DNA of 64,000 nucleotides from Paenibacillus glycinis (GTDB lineage: Bacteria > Bacillota > Bacilli > Paenibacillales > Paenibacillaceae), in NCBI RefSeq assembly GCF_009909185.1, contig NZ_JAAAMV010000001.1, positions 558,001 through 622,000 on the forward strand, written 5' to 3'. The translations under genes and the position numbers were made by a program. Within the stretch, counting starts at the first letter, position 1, and every line of letters starts with the position of its first letter. The notes beneath the pieces were generated by a model, which had not been told where the DNA came from, did not search any database, and saw only the letters and a list, made by a program, of their open reading frames with translations. Shown here piece by piece: positions 42,969 through 51,661 of this stretch.

Positions 42969-43032
42969 CAACAGTCTCTACCTTCTTTGCTTCGGTTTAC
43001 GAGCTGATATGGAGTGCGATTTTTTCTCATTC

Positions 43033-43061
43033 ATTGTACACATTGTTTCGGTAACCGTCAA
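43033..43061 (-). promoter_or_regulatory. Sigma-A promoter of bshC-ahcY
   Basis: Minus strand -35 TTGACG (43061-43056), 17-base spacer, -10 TACAAT (43038-43033), about 65 bases upstream of bshC. It sits right after the terminator of the preceding gene. Confidence 0.85.
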
Positions 43062-43092
43062 AATAAAACACCCTCCTTTGGCGGAGGGTGCG
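43060..43092 (-). terminator. Terminator of rsfA/panE/DUF3397 side
   Basis: Minus strand CACCCTCC-GCCAAA-GGAGGGTG then TTTTATTTT, 10 bases after the DUF3397 gene stop. Confidence 0.92.
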
Positions 43093-43101
43093 AATTGACG
43101 T

Positions 43102-43497
43102 TCAAGCCGCGAAGAGGCTTTTTCCGATGCCGATGCACATCAGGATGACATAGCAGAAACTCATTAAAAAAAAGCCGAGCCGCCAGATGGCGCGCATGAT
43201 GCGGGACATGTCGATGTTCCCCTTCGTCCGGTACTGGACATTGCCGAGCAGGCCGCCGCCCAGCAGCAGGACGAGCAGAATGCCGTACAGCCCGAAACGG
43301 CTGTCGAACACGTCGTTGAACAGTACCGCGACGCAGCCGATCAGCAAGGCCGTCGTGACGTCCATGGCCATGCGGAACGCCTTCTTGCGGTCGCCGCTAA
43401 CGGCCGCGTAGCCGAAGTAGACGAGCACGAAAGGAACGACGGGAAGAACAGCCAAGATGGCATAAACATGCTTGATGCTTTCCCAAATCCACTGCAT
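43102..43497 (-). CDS. DUF3397 membrane protein
   Basis: 131-residue membrane protein with four hydrophobic segments (about 12-32, 44-62, 68-86, 105-126) separated by short basic loops (SGDRKKAFRMA, QYRTKGNIDMSRIMR). This is the plan of DUF3397, a family found next to panE and bshC in Bacilli. Function unknown. AAGGAGG precedes the ATG. Confidence 0.85.
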   Translation of the reverse strand: MQWIWESIKHVYAILAVLPVVPFVLVYFGYAAVSGDRKKAFRMAMDVTTALLIGCVAVLFNDVFDSRFGLYGILLVLLLGGGLLGNVQYRTKGNIDMSRIMRAIWRLGFFLMSFCYVILMCIGIGKSLFAA

Positions 43498-43531
43498 CCC
43501 GGTTTTCCTCCTTCAAAGTCCTCCAAAGCGA

Positions 43532-44476
43532 TTAAGAAGCGCCGAGCGCCTCGACCAGCGCAAGCACGGCATCGTTCAACCGCGACGGCATGCCGAGCCG
43601 CTTGGCGTACGCGGCAATGCCGCCGTTTATCCACTTGATCTCCGTGTCCCGTCCGGCGCGCACGTCCCGCAGCATGGACGACTCGTTCTGCGCGGTCGCC
43701 GCGCATACGCCGAGCAGCCGCTCCCAATGGTCCTCCGTCGAGGCAAGTCCCGCCGCGCGCAGGATGCCTTCGCTTTCCTCATGAAGCGCCCGCATCAGCA
43801 TCAACCGGTATGGATCCCGGGGCAGGTCGCCGTTTTTGACTTGAAAAATAGCCGTAAGCGGATTGATGACCGCATTCAACAATAATTTTAGCAAAACTTG
43901 ATCTTTGATTTCTTTCGACATATCGGCATCGATTCCTGCACCGCTCAACGCGCGAAGCAACATTTTTTGAGGTTCGGCACCGCATTTGTCGGCATTCGCC
44001 CAGCTGCCGAACGTCAACCGGCCGGTGCCGGTACGAATCACGGCGCGCGGATCCGTCCGCAGCGCGCCTTCTGTCGTAATGGCCGCGAACAATGGCGAGT
44101 CCGGCAACGCTTCCGAAAGCAGCTCCATATGCCCGATGCCGTTCTGCAGCGCAAGAAGGGGCACGCCGCCGGCCGTCAAGCGCCGCAGATCATCGAGGAG
44201 CCCGTCGTCCACGCTCGGCTGCTTCACCGCCAGCATCACCCAATCCGGGCTAAAGGCGCCTTCCCTGCCGGATCCGAGATAATCGCTTACTGACCGAGCG
44301 AACACCTCGATCGTCGTTTCTTCCCCCGTCGTTTCCTTATATAAGAGCCCTTCCGCGGACAGCGCCTCCGCCTGCTTGTCCGTTCTGGCGAGCAGGACGA
44401 CCTCTTCTCCGGCCCGCGACAGCCTGGCCGCGTATGACAGGCCAAGGGCGCCGGCGCCCACGATGATGATATTCAC
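43532..44476 (-). CDS. panE: 2-dehydropantoate 2-reductase (ApbA/PanE family)
   Basis: NADPH-dependent reduction of ketopantoate to pantoate for coenzyme A. 314 residues: NADP loop GAGALG (7-12), VMLAVKQPSVDDGL, QNGIGHMELL, and the C-terminal substrate site KLLLNAVINPLTAI with the catalytic lysine. The start is GTG at 44476 with GAGGTG 6 bases upstream. The family includes other ketoacid reductases, so the substrate is probable but not certain. Synteny with B. subtilis ylbQ. Confidence 0.92.
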   Translation of the reverse strand: MNIIIVGAGALGLSYAARLSRAGEEVVLLARTDKQAEALSAEGLLYKETTGEETTIEVFARSVSDYLGSGREGAFSPDWVMLAVKQPSVDDGLLDDLRRLTAGGVPLLALQNGIGHMELLSEALPDSPLFAAITTEGALRTDPRAVIRTGTGRLTFGSWANADKCGAEPQKMLLRALSGAGIDADMSKEIKDQVLLKLLLNAVINPLTAIFQVKNGDLPRDPYRLMLMRALHEESEGILRAAGLASTEDHWERLLGVCAATAQNESSMLRDVRAGRDTEIKWINGGIAAYAKRLGMPSRLNDAVLALVEALGAS

Positions 44477-44606
44477 GCGCCACACCTCGATTCGCTTGCT
44501 GGTTCCATACGGCAATCGTACCAGAAACAAACTAAAAAATCCCGCCGCGCCCGCAACGGGTTCGGAGAGATTTTAAGGTGCCGCCGCGGCGAGCGCGGCA
44601 TGCCGG

Positions 44607-45254
44607 TTATTCGATTCGCTCTAAATTTCCGTTCGCGTCCATCTTGAACCTCGGTTTCGCCTCGTCTTCCTCCGTCAAAACGGTAAGCCGGCGGGCACGG
44701 TCCATGATTTGAATGAGCGTCTTATAATCGTCGTTCACCGCGCGATAATCGGTCTGCGCGTTGTTCACTTCGAGAGATAATCTCTCGTTCAGCTCGCGCA
44801 GCGCATGAAGCTCGTCGTCTTTCTCGCGCAAATCCCGCTCCAGCGTTTTGATTTGGCGGTTAAGCTCCTGATACGTGCCTTTCCACTGGCGCAGAAACCG
44901 GATGACGGCATCGACCGAAAGCGCTTCGTCCGTCAGCGGGTCGTTCTTGTATGCGCGTTCCTCGTTGTCCAGTACGTGAATGGAAGACACGTGAGGCGTC
45001 GCGGCGTACGTTTGCTTTTTCATATAATTCCGTTTCTGACGCTGCTGTTTCGCGATTTGAATGGCATCTTCGTAGCGCTTGCGAACGCAGCTGTTCCAGC
45101 GAAATCCGCATGCGGCCGAAGTTCGGCCGATCCGCTCGCCCACTTCTTCGAAAGCGGCTAGCTGCGTGCTGCCTTCGCGAATGTGCCGCAGCGTGACCTC
45201 GGCCAGAATAAGATCGTCATCCGGGCTCCAGGCATCTTGTCTCACTGCTGTCAT
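44607..45254 (-). CDS. rsfA: RsfA family prespore-specific transcription regulator
   Basis: 215 residues. The N-terminal Myb/SANT-like domain (about 8-60, AWSPDDDLILAEVTLRHI ... RTSAACGFRWNSCVRKRY) binds DNA; a long coiled coil follows (115-175, YQELNRQIKTLERDLREKDDEL). RsfA of B. subtilis (YlbO) adjusts the sigma-F regulon in the forespore. The ATG at 45254 has GGGAGG 10 bases upstream; the first in-frame ATG (45275) has none. Its place next to panE matches the ylbO-ylbQ region. Confidence 0.93.
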   Translation of the reverse strand: MTAVRQDAWSPDDDLILAEVTLRHIREGSTQLAAFEEVGERIGRTSAACGFRWNSCVRKRYEDAIQIAKQQRQKRNYMKKQTYAATPHVSSIHVLDNEERAYKNDPLTDEALSVDAVIRFLRQWKGTYQELNRQIKTLERDLREKDDELHALRELNERLSLEVNNAQTDYRAVNDDYKTLIQIMDRARRLTVLTEEDEAKPRFKMDANGNLERIE

Positions 45255-45449
45255 GCAACCAAAACCTCCCAACATTAGGCGCTTACTTTATCTCTATGCC
45301 CTTGGTAGAGTTCATAGAATCTATCGGATACTAATTTGTATATCCATTTTTTTTTAGGCTCATACATGTTTTCTCACAAATTGATGCAAACTTGTACTAA
45401 AGCGTGAAGTAAAGGCGAAAAGTTTGCCAATTCGTCACGACTGAAACAG

Positions 45450-45478
45450 TTTACAGTCGTTACCTGAAACGTTATAAT
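45450..45478 (+). promoter_or_regulatory. Sigma-A promoter of the DUF2626 gene
   Basis: Plus strand -35 TTTACA (45450-45455), 17-base spacer, perfect -10 TATAAT (45473-45478), 45 bases before the ATG. The rest of the 268-base gap to rsfA is AT-rich and shows no other clear signal. Confidence 0.9.
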
Positions 45479-45522
45479 GGGCAATAGAAATCGGGTCGAG
45501 ACTGACGAGAGGGGGAGAAATC

Positions 45523-45759
45523 ATGGCACGCATGTTCCGGGTGCTCGGGTTTTGGACGCTTGTAATCGCTTTGATGGCTTTTGCGGGTCACATGAACGAG
45601 ATGGCGCTCTTGTTCTTTATCCAGACCGCTGTGTTTGTCCTGTTAGGCTATTTGAACTTTTCCGAAAGAACATACATGCTGATGTTCTGGGGATATATGT
45701 TTATCTCGTTCATCGGCTTCACGTATTGGACGGTATTTGTAATGGGGAACCCATTCTAA
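45523..45759 (+). CDS. DUF2626 small membrane protein
   Basis: 78 residues, almost entirely hydrophobic, with three membrane segments (about 5-22, 28-42, 50-72) and short polar turns (GHMNEM, NFSERTYM). It matches DUF2626 (YqgY-like), a Bacillales family of unknown function. GAGAGGGGGAG precedes the ATG. It has its own strong promoter and a bidirectional terminator. Confidence 0.85.
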   Translation: MARMFRVLGFWTLVIALMAFAGHMNEMALLFFIQTAVFVLLGYLNFSERTYMLMFWGYMFISFIGFTYWTVFVMGNPF

Positions 45760-45790
45760 ATATACGGACATTCCACTTTCAAAAAATAGC

Positions 45791-45836
45791 CAAAAGGCTG
45801 TTCCAGGGAGACAAGCTCTCCGGAACAGCCTTTTTT
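45791..45836. terminator. Bidirectional terminator between DUF2626 and methyltransferase genes
   Basis: AAAAGGCTGTTCC and GGAACAGCCTTTTTT form a long stem with T runs on both strands; it serves the two convergent genes. Confidence 0.93.
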
Positions 45837-45848
45837 CGAATGCGTTCG

Positions 45849-47039
45849 TTATTTGCGGAGCACGAGCACCTTGAACGTCTCGCTCATGCCGTCGCTCAGC
45901 AGCAGCTGGCGAATGGCGCGGTTGCGCTTTGCTTCGGGCCCGAACGGATTCTTGCCGTCGTGCGCGGCCAAGTCGGCCAGCACGCCTTGGTCGACGAGAA
46001 ACTGCTTCTGCGTGCCGTAATAGCCAATCTCCCATCCCGCCGCGCCCGCGGCGCTCATGCAGGCGGTAAAGTTAACATGCGCGGTCATGTCCTGGCCGCC
46101 GGGGTCCGCGAACGGCTCGTCTCTCGCGACATGGTCCTTATAGCACAGCAGCGTGCCGCGCATCCGATGGGAAGCCGCCAGCTCGCCGGCTTCGTGGCCG
46201 TAGTCGATCAGCACCATGCAGCCCTGCCGGATCTTCCCGGCCATCCTCGCGATCCATTGTTCCGCTTCCAGGTTCACTTCGATGATCTGCCCTTCGCGGA
46301 GCGCGATGCCGTCCCGCCGCAGCACGGCTTCGATCCGCTCGTCGGACAACGGCATGTAAGCATAGCGGAACGCTCGTCCCGCGACGTTCGATTCGGCGGC
46401 TGCCGCCACGCCGAGCTCCCACAGCCTTCCGGCAACGCGGACGACGCGATGAACCGGAAACGCATCCAGCAATTCATTGGCGACGATCATCGCGAAGCGG
46501 TTATCCGCAGCGTCCCGCAGCAGCGTTTCCTCCGCCTCTTCGGGCGTCATGAAAGCAAGGCGGGACGCTCCTTCCCGCATCCAATCCCCGAATCGACTCC
46601 GGGCCTCGTCCAAATGCACGGGGTTGCCGTCCACGAGAAGATAGGACGCTTCGACAAGCCAGGAGGACGCGTTCTCCGTTCGCGCCCAAGCCGACAGCAT
46701 CTGCCGAGACAAGGCTCCGGTTCCCGCTCCCCACTCCGCGATCGTCGCCGGCCGGGGCTGCCCGCCGGCGATGCCGGCCAGATAGCCGGCAAGCTTGTCG
46801 GCCAACACCGTCCCGATGCCGGAACTCGTATAGAAATCGCCCGACTTGCCGATACGAACGGCGCCGGACCGGTAATAGCCATCCCGTTCGTCGTACAGGC
46901 ACCGTGCCATATAATCGCGGAACGTCATCGCCGGCAACGCGTCTTGACCGTCCGCCGCCGGCGTTACCGTCGCCCAGCCGCGCCTTTCGCTGGCGGCGAT
47001 CTCATCCCGTATGGACGCTTCCAATCTTGAGCGATTCAC
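45849..47039 (-). CDS. SAM-dependent methyltransferase, COG1565/NDUFAF7-like
   Basis: 396 residues. SAM site AEWGAGTGALSRQML (about 110-124), preceded by FRDYMARCLYDERDGYY and GKSGDFYTSSGIG, then NELLDAFPVHRV and LIDYGHEAGEL, the marks of the COG1565 family. Mitochondrial NDUFAF7 methylates an arginine of complex I; bacterial substrates are unknown. GTG start at 47039 with GGAGGTG 9 bases upstream. Divergent from the secreted coiled-coil gene, 108 bases apart. Confidence 0.88.
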   Translation of the reverse strand: MNRSRLEASIRDEIAASERRGWATVTPAADGQDALPAMTFRDYMARCLYDERDGYYRSGAVRIGKSGDFYTSSGIGTVLADKLAGYLAGIAGGQPRPATIAEWGAGTGALSRQMLSAWARTENASSWLVEASYLLVDGNPVHLDEARSRFGDWMREGASRLAFMTPEEAEETLLRDAADNRFAMIVANELLDAFPVHRVVRVAGRLWELGVAAAAESNVAGRAFRYAYMPLSDERIEAVLRRDGIALREGQIIEVNLEAEQWIARMAGKIRQGCMVLIDYGHEAGELAASHRMRGTLLCYKDHVARDEPFADPGGQDMTAHVNFTACMSAAGAAGWEIGYYGTQKQFLVDQGVLADLAAHDGKNPFGPEAKRNRAIRQLLLSDGMSETFKVLVLRK

Positions 47040-47147
47040 TTGATTCAGCACCTCCACCCCAAGGACAAAATTACCGGTACCAGATATAATAGAACCATTC
47101 TGCGCATATAGTAGTGCATGCAAAATCGCCGGAAAGGAGGACGGTCC

Positions 47148-48233
47148 GTGCAAGGAACGATACGCCGACGGATCGCCGGGTTCGCCGTGCTCGCGCTGGC
47201 AAGCTGGCTCATGGTCTACCCGGCTCTGGCCGAACCCGCGGCGCCGGTCGACGAGGAGACGCGAAGCGTGCTCGAGAAGAGCTTGTCCGTCGTGGAAATC
47301 GACAAGGAAATCGGGCGCATCCAGACGGAGCAATCCGCCGTCAAAGCGAAGCTGGCCTCCTCCCAAGCCGCGCTGGACAAGCAGGAAGCCGCGATCGCCC
47401 AGAAGCGCGAGGATGCCGGAAAGGTCATCCGCGCCTATTATACCGGCGAACGCGACGTCTTGATCACGGCGCTGCTGTCGACCCGCAATTTATCCGGCCT
47501 GTTGGCCGTTTTGGACTTTTTCGATCAAATATTCGCATCCGACAAGATCACTCTGAACGATTACAAGAATCACTACCAGGCCCTTAAGAAGAGCATGGCT
47601 GCCCTGAATGCCCAGTCCGCGCGGCTGGACGAGGTGGAGGGCCGGTTGAAGAAGCAGCGCGAACGGGTCGTCGCGCTTCAGCAGGACGTGGATGCCGCCC
47701 TGGACGGCCGGACCGATGCGGATAAGCTGCGGGCGATGATCGACGAATATACGAATTACTGGCAAAATGTCGGCCTCGTCGAGGTCAACCGCTATTTCAA
47801 AGCGCTGTCCAAAGCGATGGGACAAATCCCGGCGTGGGTGGAGAACAACAAAGACCTGCTGGAGATCGACGGTTTCAACTATACGCTGACGATTCCCGAC
47901 GATAAGCTGAACGAATTCCTGCGCGCGCAAAACGACATCTTCGACAACTTCGCCTTTGCCTTCGAACAGGACAAAGTGGTCATCACCGGCAAACGCGACG
48001 ACCTCGAGGTCGAATTGTCCGGGCACTACTCGCTGGAATCGAACGGCTCCATCCTCTTCCACGTCGACGAGTTGGTCTTCAATGGCTTGGCGCTGCCCGA
48101 CACGACGCGCGCGCAGCTCGAGCGGCAGTTCGATCTCGGATTCTATCCTTCCGAAATCGTCTCCTTCCTCAAAGCGAAGTCCGTGGAGGTCAAGGGCAAC
48201 GACTTGATCATCAAACTATCGATCGGCCTATGA
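47148..48233 (+). CDS. Secreted coiled-coil protein, PcsB-like N-terminal part
   Basis: 361 residues. A signal peptide (about 5-29, cleavage after ALA) precedes a long coiled coil (35-185: EIDKEIGRIQTEQSAVKAKL ... LKKQRERVVALQQDVDAAL) like the coil of PcsB/CwlO-type proteins, but no NlpC/P60 or peptidase domain follows. The C-terminal half (225-361) is beta-rich (NYTLTIPDDKLNEFLRAQ ... VEVKGNDLIIKLSIGL) and might be a lipid-binding DUF2993-like fold; that is tentative. The GTG at 47148 has AAAGGAGG 7 bases upstream. It overlaps the convergent solute-binding gene by six bases. Confidence 0.85.
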   Translation: MQGTIRRRIAGFAVLALASWLMVYPALAEPAAPVDEETRSVLEKSLSVVEIDKEIGRIQTEQSAVKAKLASSQAALDKQEAAIAQKREDAGKVIRAYYTGERDVLITALLSTRNLSGLLAVLDFFDQIFASDKITLNDYKNHYQALKKSMAALNAQSARLDEVEGRLKKQRERVVALQQDVDAALDGRTDADKLRAMIDEYTNYWQNVGLVEVNRYFKALSKAMGQIPAWVENNKDLLEIDGFNYTLTIPDDKLNEFLRAQNDIFDNFAFAFEQDKVVITGKRDDLEVELSGHYSLESNGSILFHVDELVFNGLALPDTTRAQLERQFDLGFYPSEIVSFLKAKSVEVKGNDLIIKLSIGL

Positions 48234-49559
48234 CGGCGGCGCTTCGGCGCCGTTTTTTGCCGGCGTCGCCGGCTCCCCGTTCCAGGCGGCGATTATCCGG
48301 TCGGCCGCAGCCGGCGAGAACGGCGTCCCGTTGCCGCCGATCGAAGCGCAGAGCGCCGACCAGCGTTCCCAGCGCTCCCGCCAAGGCGGATTAGGCGCGG
48401 CGGCCGCGGCTTGCAGCATGCGCACCAGATAGTGCGGGGGACGATTCGCGATTTCGTTGTATTCGAACTCGCCCGTCATGACGGATATGCGCGCCGGAAG
48501 CCGGCCGAACGCGCGGTACCGGGCTAATTGCGCGTCCGAAGCGGTCATGTCCTGAATCCATTCCCGCGCTTCGGGCAGCTTGTCCGTCTCCGCGGTCAGC
48601 ACGAAGCTGCGCCCGTCGCTGCGCACGATCGGTCCGTTCGCGGCTCCGATCGCAAGCATCCCGCGTTCTTCGTTCGTCATCCGGAAATAAACCGACCACG
48701 GAATAACCGCGCTGAGCAGCGATTCGGAACGGAAAGCCTGCATCAGCTCGCTGCGCTGCGTGAGCGGATCGAAGCGGGACAGCTCCTTGGCATGCTCAGC
48801 CGCATAGCGGAGCTGCTCCTTCTGACTCGCGGTAAACGGCGACAGATCCGCCGCGGACGACGCGTTCTCGGAAAATAATCCGAGCCAGGCGGACATGTCC
48901 CGGGTATCGGCCGTATCGAGATTGAACGGGCTTATCCCGCCGGGTTTGACGGTTGCCAATGCGGCCGCGAGCGCCTTGAATGCCGCCAGATCCTTCGGCG
49001 GTCCGTCGGCTCCGCCGTCTTTGAGCAGCTTCTTCGACCATACGTTCAGCAGCGGATTGCTGTCTACCGGCACGCCCCAGAGCGAGCCGTTCCATTTGAC
49101 CATGTCTGTTAGCGCTTCCAATTGGTCCGCGGCCGTGTCTCCCGTTACGATCTCGTCAACCGGCAGCAGATAGCCCAGCATGGCGAACTCGCGCACGCGG
49201 TCGTTGTCGAGGAGCATGATATCGAAGGGTTCCCCCGCTTCGGACGCTTTTTTGCGGGCTTCGTCGGCGTCTTCGTCGCCGATGTTCGTTAGTTTGATCG
49301 ACATGCGGGGATGGGTGAGCAGATACCGTTCGTTGCTTTTGATCCAATATTGGTATTCCGCATCGTCCATCGATACGGCAATGGTTAACGTGACATGCTC
49401 ATTATCGTCGCCGTCCTCGACCTCCGGCAGCTGGCTGGAAGGCGTCCCGCCGCCTGACGGCGTGATGGGCGATCCCGGCTTGCCGATCGTCGATACGAGC
49501 AAAGCCGCGAAAATGGTAAAGACGCTCAGCAGCAGAATAACCGCTTTTCTGCGTGACAC
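48228..49559 (-). CDS. Extracellular solute-binding protein (family 1 type), orphan
   Basis: 443 residues. An N-terminal hydrophobic segment (about 5-26, AVILLLSVFTIFAALLVSTI) has no lipobox cysteine, so it is probably a membrane anchor or signal peptide. The rest has the family features: LTIAVSMDDAEYQYWIKSNERY, DIMLLDNDRVREFAMLGYLLPVDE, WNGSLWGVPVDSNPLLNVW. No permease or ATPase genes are next to it, so its partner is unknown. GTG 49559 has GAGGAGGG 6-7 bases upstream and is better than the ATG at 49595, which has none. Confidence 0.85.
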   Translation of the reverse strand: MSRRKAVILLLSVFTIFAALLVSTIGKPGSPITPSGGGTPSSQLPEVEDGDDNEHVTLTIAVSMDDAEYQYWIKSNERYLLTHPRMSIKLTNIGDEDADEARKKASEAGEPFDIMLLDNDRVREFAMLGYLLPVDEIVTGDTAADQLEALTDMVKWNGSLWGVPVDSNPLLNVWSKKLLKDGGADGPPKDLAAFKALAAALATVKPGGISPFNLDTADTRDMSAWLGLFSENASSAADLSPFTASQKEQLRYAAEHAKELSRFDPLTQRSELMQAFRSESLLSAVIPWSVYFRMTNEERGMLAIGAANGPIVRSDGRSFVLTAETDKLPEAREWIQDMTASDAQLARYRAFGRLPARISVMTGEFEYNEIANRPPHYLVRMLQAAAAAPNPPWRERWERWSALCASIGGNGTPFSPAAADRIIAAWNGEPATPAKNGAEAPPS

Positions 49560-49593
49560 CTTATCCCTCCTCACCGTTTTCAAGCTAACTTTC

Positions 49594-49622
49594 ATTGTAG
49601 CAAGAAAGCGTTTTTTTGTCGC
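49594..49622 (-). promoter_or_regulatory. Possible promoter of the solute-binding gene
   Basis: Minus strand -10 TACAAT (49599-49594) with GCGACA as a 4-of-6 -35 at 17 bases. The transcript would begin near 49588, 30 bases before the preferred GTG. Confidence 0.35.
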
Positions 49623-49709
49623 TAACCAATTGCTTGCCGGGATGATTGCGTCCCTTGCCGTTATCCATCATACTAGCTGTTAGACGCCAGAAAGAAGGAG
49701 AAGGTTGCG

Positions 49710-50219
49710 ATGAAGACCGTTTATGGCCTTGACCTGCTTTTGCCCGGGAACACGCTGCAGGAGGACCTTGCCCGGATCATCGGTTGGATAGCCGATGCCG
49801 TCACGCTGATCGATCGCCACCAAACGATGCTGTTCGTAAACGGACCGGAAGACTGCGAGGCGATCGAGCGCGTTGCCGCCATGTACGATGTCGATTGCGA
49901 ACGGGGAATATGGCTGCGGCTAGAAGACGGCTGGCAGACGAATGAACGGGTATTCTCGGACTATGGCTTGACCTCGCACGGCCATCACCGTTTCCTTGAC
50001 CTCCGGCTTGCCGCCATCGTAAGCTTGGCCGCCGCAGAGGACGGATCGTCGGAGCTCGGGCCGGCGCTGGAGCAGGCCGGCGAGCATGCTATAGCCGTGA
50101 ATAAGCAAGACGACGGCCGACGCCTGCTTGCCGTCGACCGTCATCTGATTGAACTTTTGGCGGGCATCGCCCGCGCTTACCGCTGTTCGTTCGCTCTCGC
50201 GGCGACGACCGCCGATTAA
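49710..50219 (+). CDS. Hypothetical protein
   Basis: 169 residues, family not recognised. No signal peptide or clear membrane segment; two moderately hydrophobic helices (about 19-35 and 98-108). Acidic overall. GAAGGAGAAGG stands 5 bases before the ATG, so translation is credible. It ends tail-to-tail with ylaK with a four-base overlap (50216-50219). No obvious promoter was identified; CATACTA at 49669-49675 resembles a sigma-F/G -10, but no matching -35 is visible. Confidence 0.75.
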   Translation: MKTVYGLDLLLPGNTLQEDLARIIGWIADAVTLIDRHQTMLFVNGPEDCEAIERVAAMYDVDCERGIWLRLEDGWQTNERVFSDYGLTSHGHHRFLDLRLAAIVSLAAAEDGSSELGPALEQAGEHAIAVNKQDDGRRLLAVDRHLIELLAGIARAYRCSFALAATTAD

Positions 50220-51547
50220 AGCAAATCCGCCGCGAGTTGGGCGAGCTTCGAACGTTCGCCCTTCTCCAGCGTCATATGCCCGCTGACCCCTTCCTGCTTG
50301 AAGCGTTCCACGGCATGCGTGAGCCCGTTGCTGATGGAATCGAGGTACGGATGATCGATTTGCTCCGGATCGCCCATCAGCACGATTTTGCTGCCTTCCC
50401 CGACGCGCGACACGATCGTTTTCACCTCGTGGCGGGTCAGGTTCTGCGCTTCGTCGACGATAATGAACTGCCCCGGAATGGAACGTCCCCGAATGTACGT
50501 GAGCGCTTCGACCTGAATGCTGCCGAGTCCCATCAGGATTTTATCGATGTCTCCCGATTTCTTCGTATCGAACAGAAACTCCAAATTATCGTAAATCGGC
50601 TGCATCCATGGACGCAGCTTCTCTTCTTTCTCGCCCGGTAAATACCCGATATCCTTGCCCATCGGCACGACGGGCCTCGCGATCAGCAGTTTTTTGTATT
50701 TGTGCTCATCCTCGACCTTCATCAGCCCCGCCGCGAGCGCCAGGAGCGTCTTGCCCGTTCCCGCCTTGCCCGTCAAGGTCACGAGCGGCACGTCGTCGTT
50801 CAGCAGCAGCTCCAGCGCCATCCGCTGCTGCGCGTTGCGGGCGGTAATGCCCCATACGGGATCGTTGCTTAAGTAAAGCGGCTCCAGTCTCGCGCCGTCC
50901 TGGCTGACTTTCAAGAGCGCCGATTTCGAGGTGCCCATCTCATCTCGCAAGATAATGAATTCATTGGGATGAAGCCGCGTGCTGAGCCCCAAGTTTTTGA
51001 TCGTCAGAAACCGGTAGGTATAAAATTCGTCGATGACCGCCGGGTGCACCTTTAACGTCAGATAGCCCGCATACACCTCGGACGGCGCCACGACTTGATC
51101 GGACAAATAATCCTGCGCGTCGATGCCGAGCACGTCGGCCTTGATCCGCACAAGCACGTCTTTGCTGACGATGCTGACCGGCCTGGCCTCCCCTTTCTCC
51201 TGCTCCTCCAGATGGTAATTCAACGCAACCGCCAGAATCCGGTTGTCGTTGGACATCTCGCCGAACATCTCCTGCACGCGGATGAAGCTCCGGTGGTTGA
51301 GTTCCACCTTGAGCACGCCCCCGTTTTCGAACACGATGCCTTCGTGCAAATGCCCGTTCTCCCTCAGATGATCGAGCAATCGGGACACATGCCTTGCGTT
51401 GCGGCCCAATTCGTCCGCGAGTCTTTTCTTCGAGTCGATTTCTTCCAACACCACCGCTGGGATAATGACCTCGTTGTCATCAAAGGCAAAGATGGCTTGC
51501 GGATCATGGAGCAATACATTGGTGTCGAGCACGAATATTTTTTTCAT
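50216..51547 (-). CDS. ylaK: PhoH-family ATPase with PIN domain (YlaK-like)
   Basis: 443-residue two-domain protein. PIN nuclease domain (1-145, KKIFVLDTNVLLHDP with D8, EEIDSKKRL, SNDNRILAVAL, SKD) and PhoH ATPase domain (about 235-443) with Walker A GKAGTGKT and Walker B IIVDEAQNL. PIN-PhoH2 proteins can unwind and cleave RNA; whether this one does is inference. The ATG at 51547 has AGGAGGG 7 bases upstream. Divergent from ylaJ; the two are neighbours in Bacillus as well. Confidence 0.95.
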   Translation of the reverse strand: MKKIFVLDTNVLLHDPQAIFAFDDNEVIIPAVVLEEIDSKKRLADELGRNARHVSRLLDHLRENGHLHEGIVFENGGVLKVELNHRSFIRVQEMFGEMSNDNRILAVALNYHLEEQEKGEARPVSIVSKDVLVRIKADVLGIDAQDYLSDQVVAPSEVYAGYLTLKVHPAVIDEFYTYRFLTIKNLGLSTRLHPNEFIILRDEMGTSKSALLKVSQDGARLEPLYLSNDPVWGITARNAQQRMALELLLNDDVPLVTLTGKAGTGKTLLALAAGLMKVEDEHKYKKLLIARPVVPMGKDIGYLPGEKEEKLRPWMQPIYDNLEFLFDTKKSGDIDKILMGLGSIQVEALTYIRGRSIPGQFIIVDEAQNLTRHEVKTIVSRVGEGSKIVLMGDPEQIDHPYLDSISNGLTHAVERFKQEGVSGHMTLEKGERSKLAQLAADLL

Positions 51548-51661
51548 CGTGAGCCCTCCTGGCGTTGGAATTTCGTTCAAAGGCGTACATAGCGAACCCC
51601 GCTTTAAGGCAAACTAGGCTTGATCAAAAGAGGCAGACTTTAGAAAGGTTAGGTGGCGAAT

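Noticed and set aside
41352-43007. 551-codon plus-strand frame
   Set aside because: Antisense to bshC, with arginine-rich nonsense composition.
44533-44580. Terminator between rsfA and panE
   Set aside because: A CCCG-TTG-CGGG hairpin upstream of a TTTTTT run exists on the minus strand, but the stem is short and separated from the T run by 10 bases; not strong enough to list.
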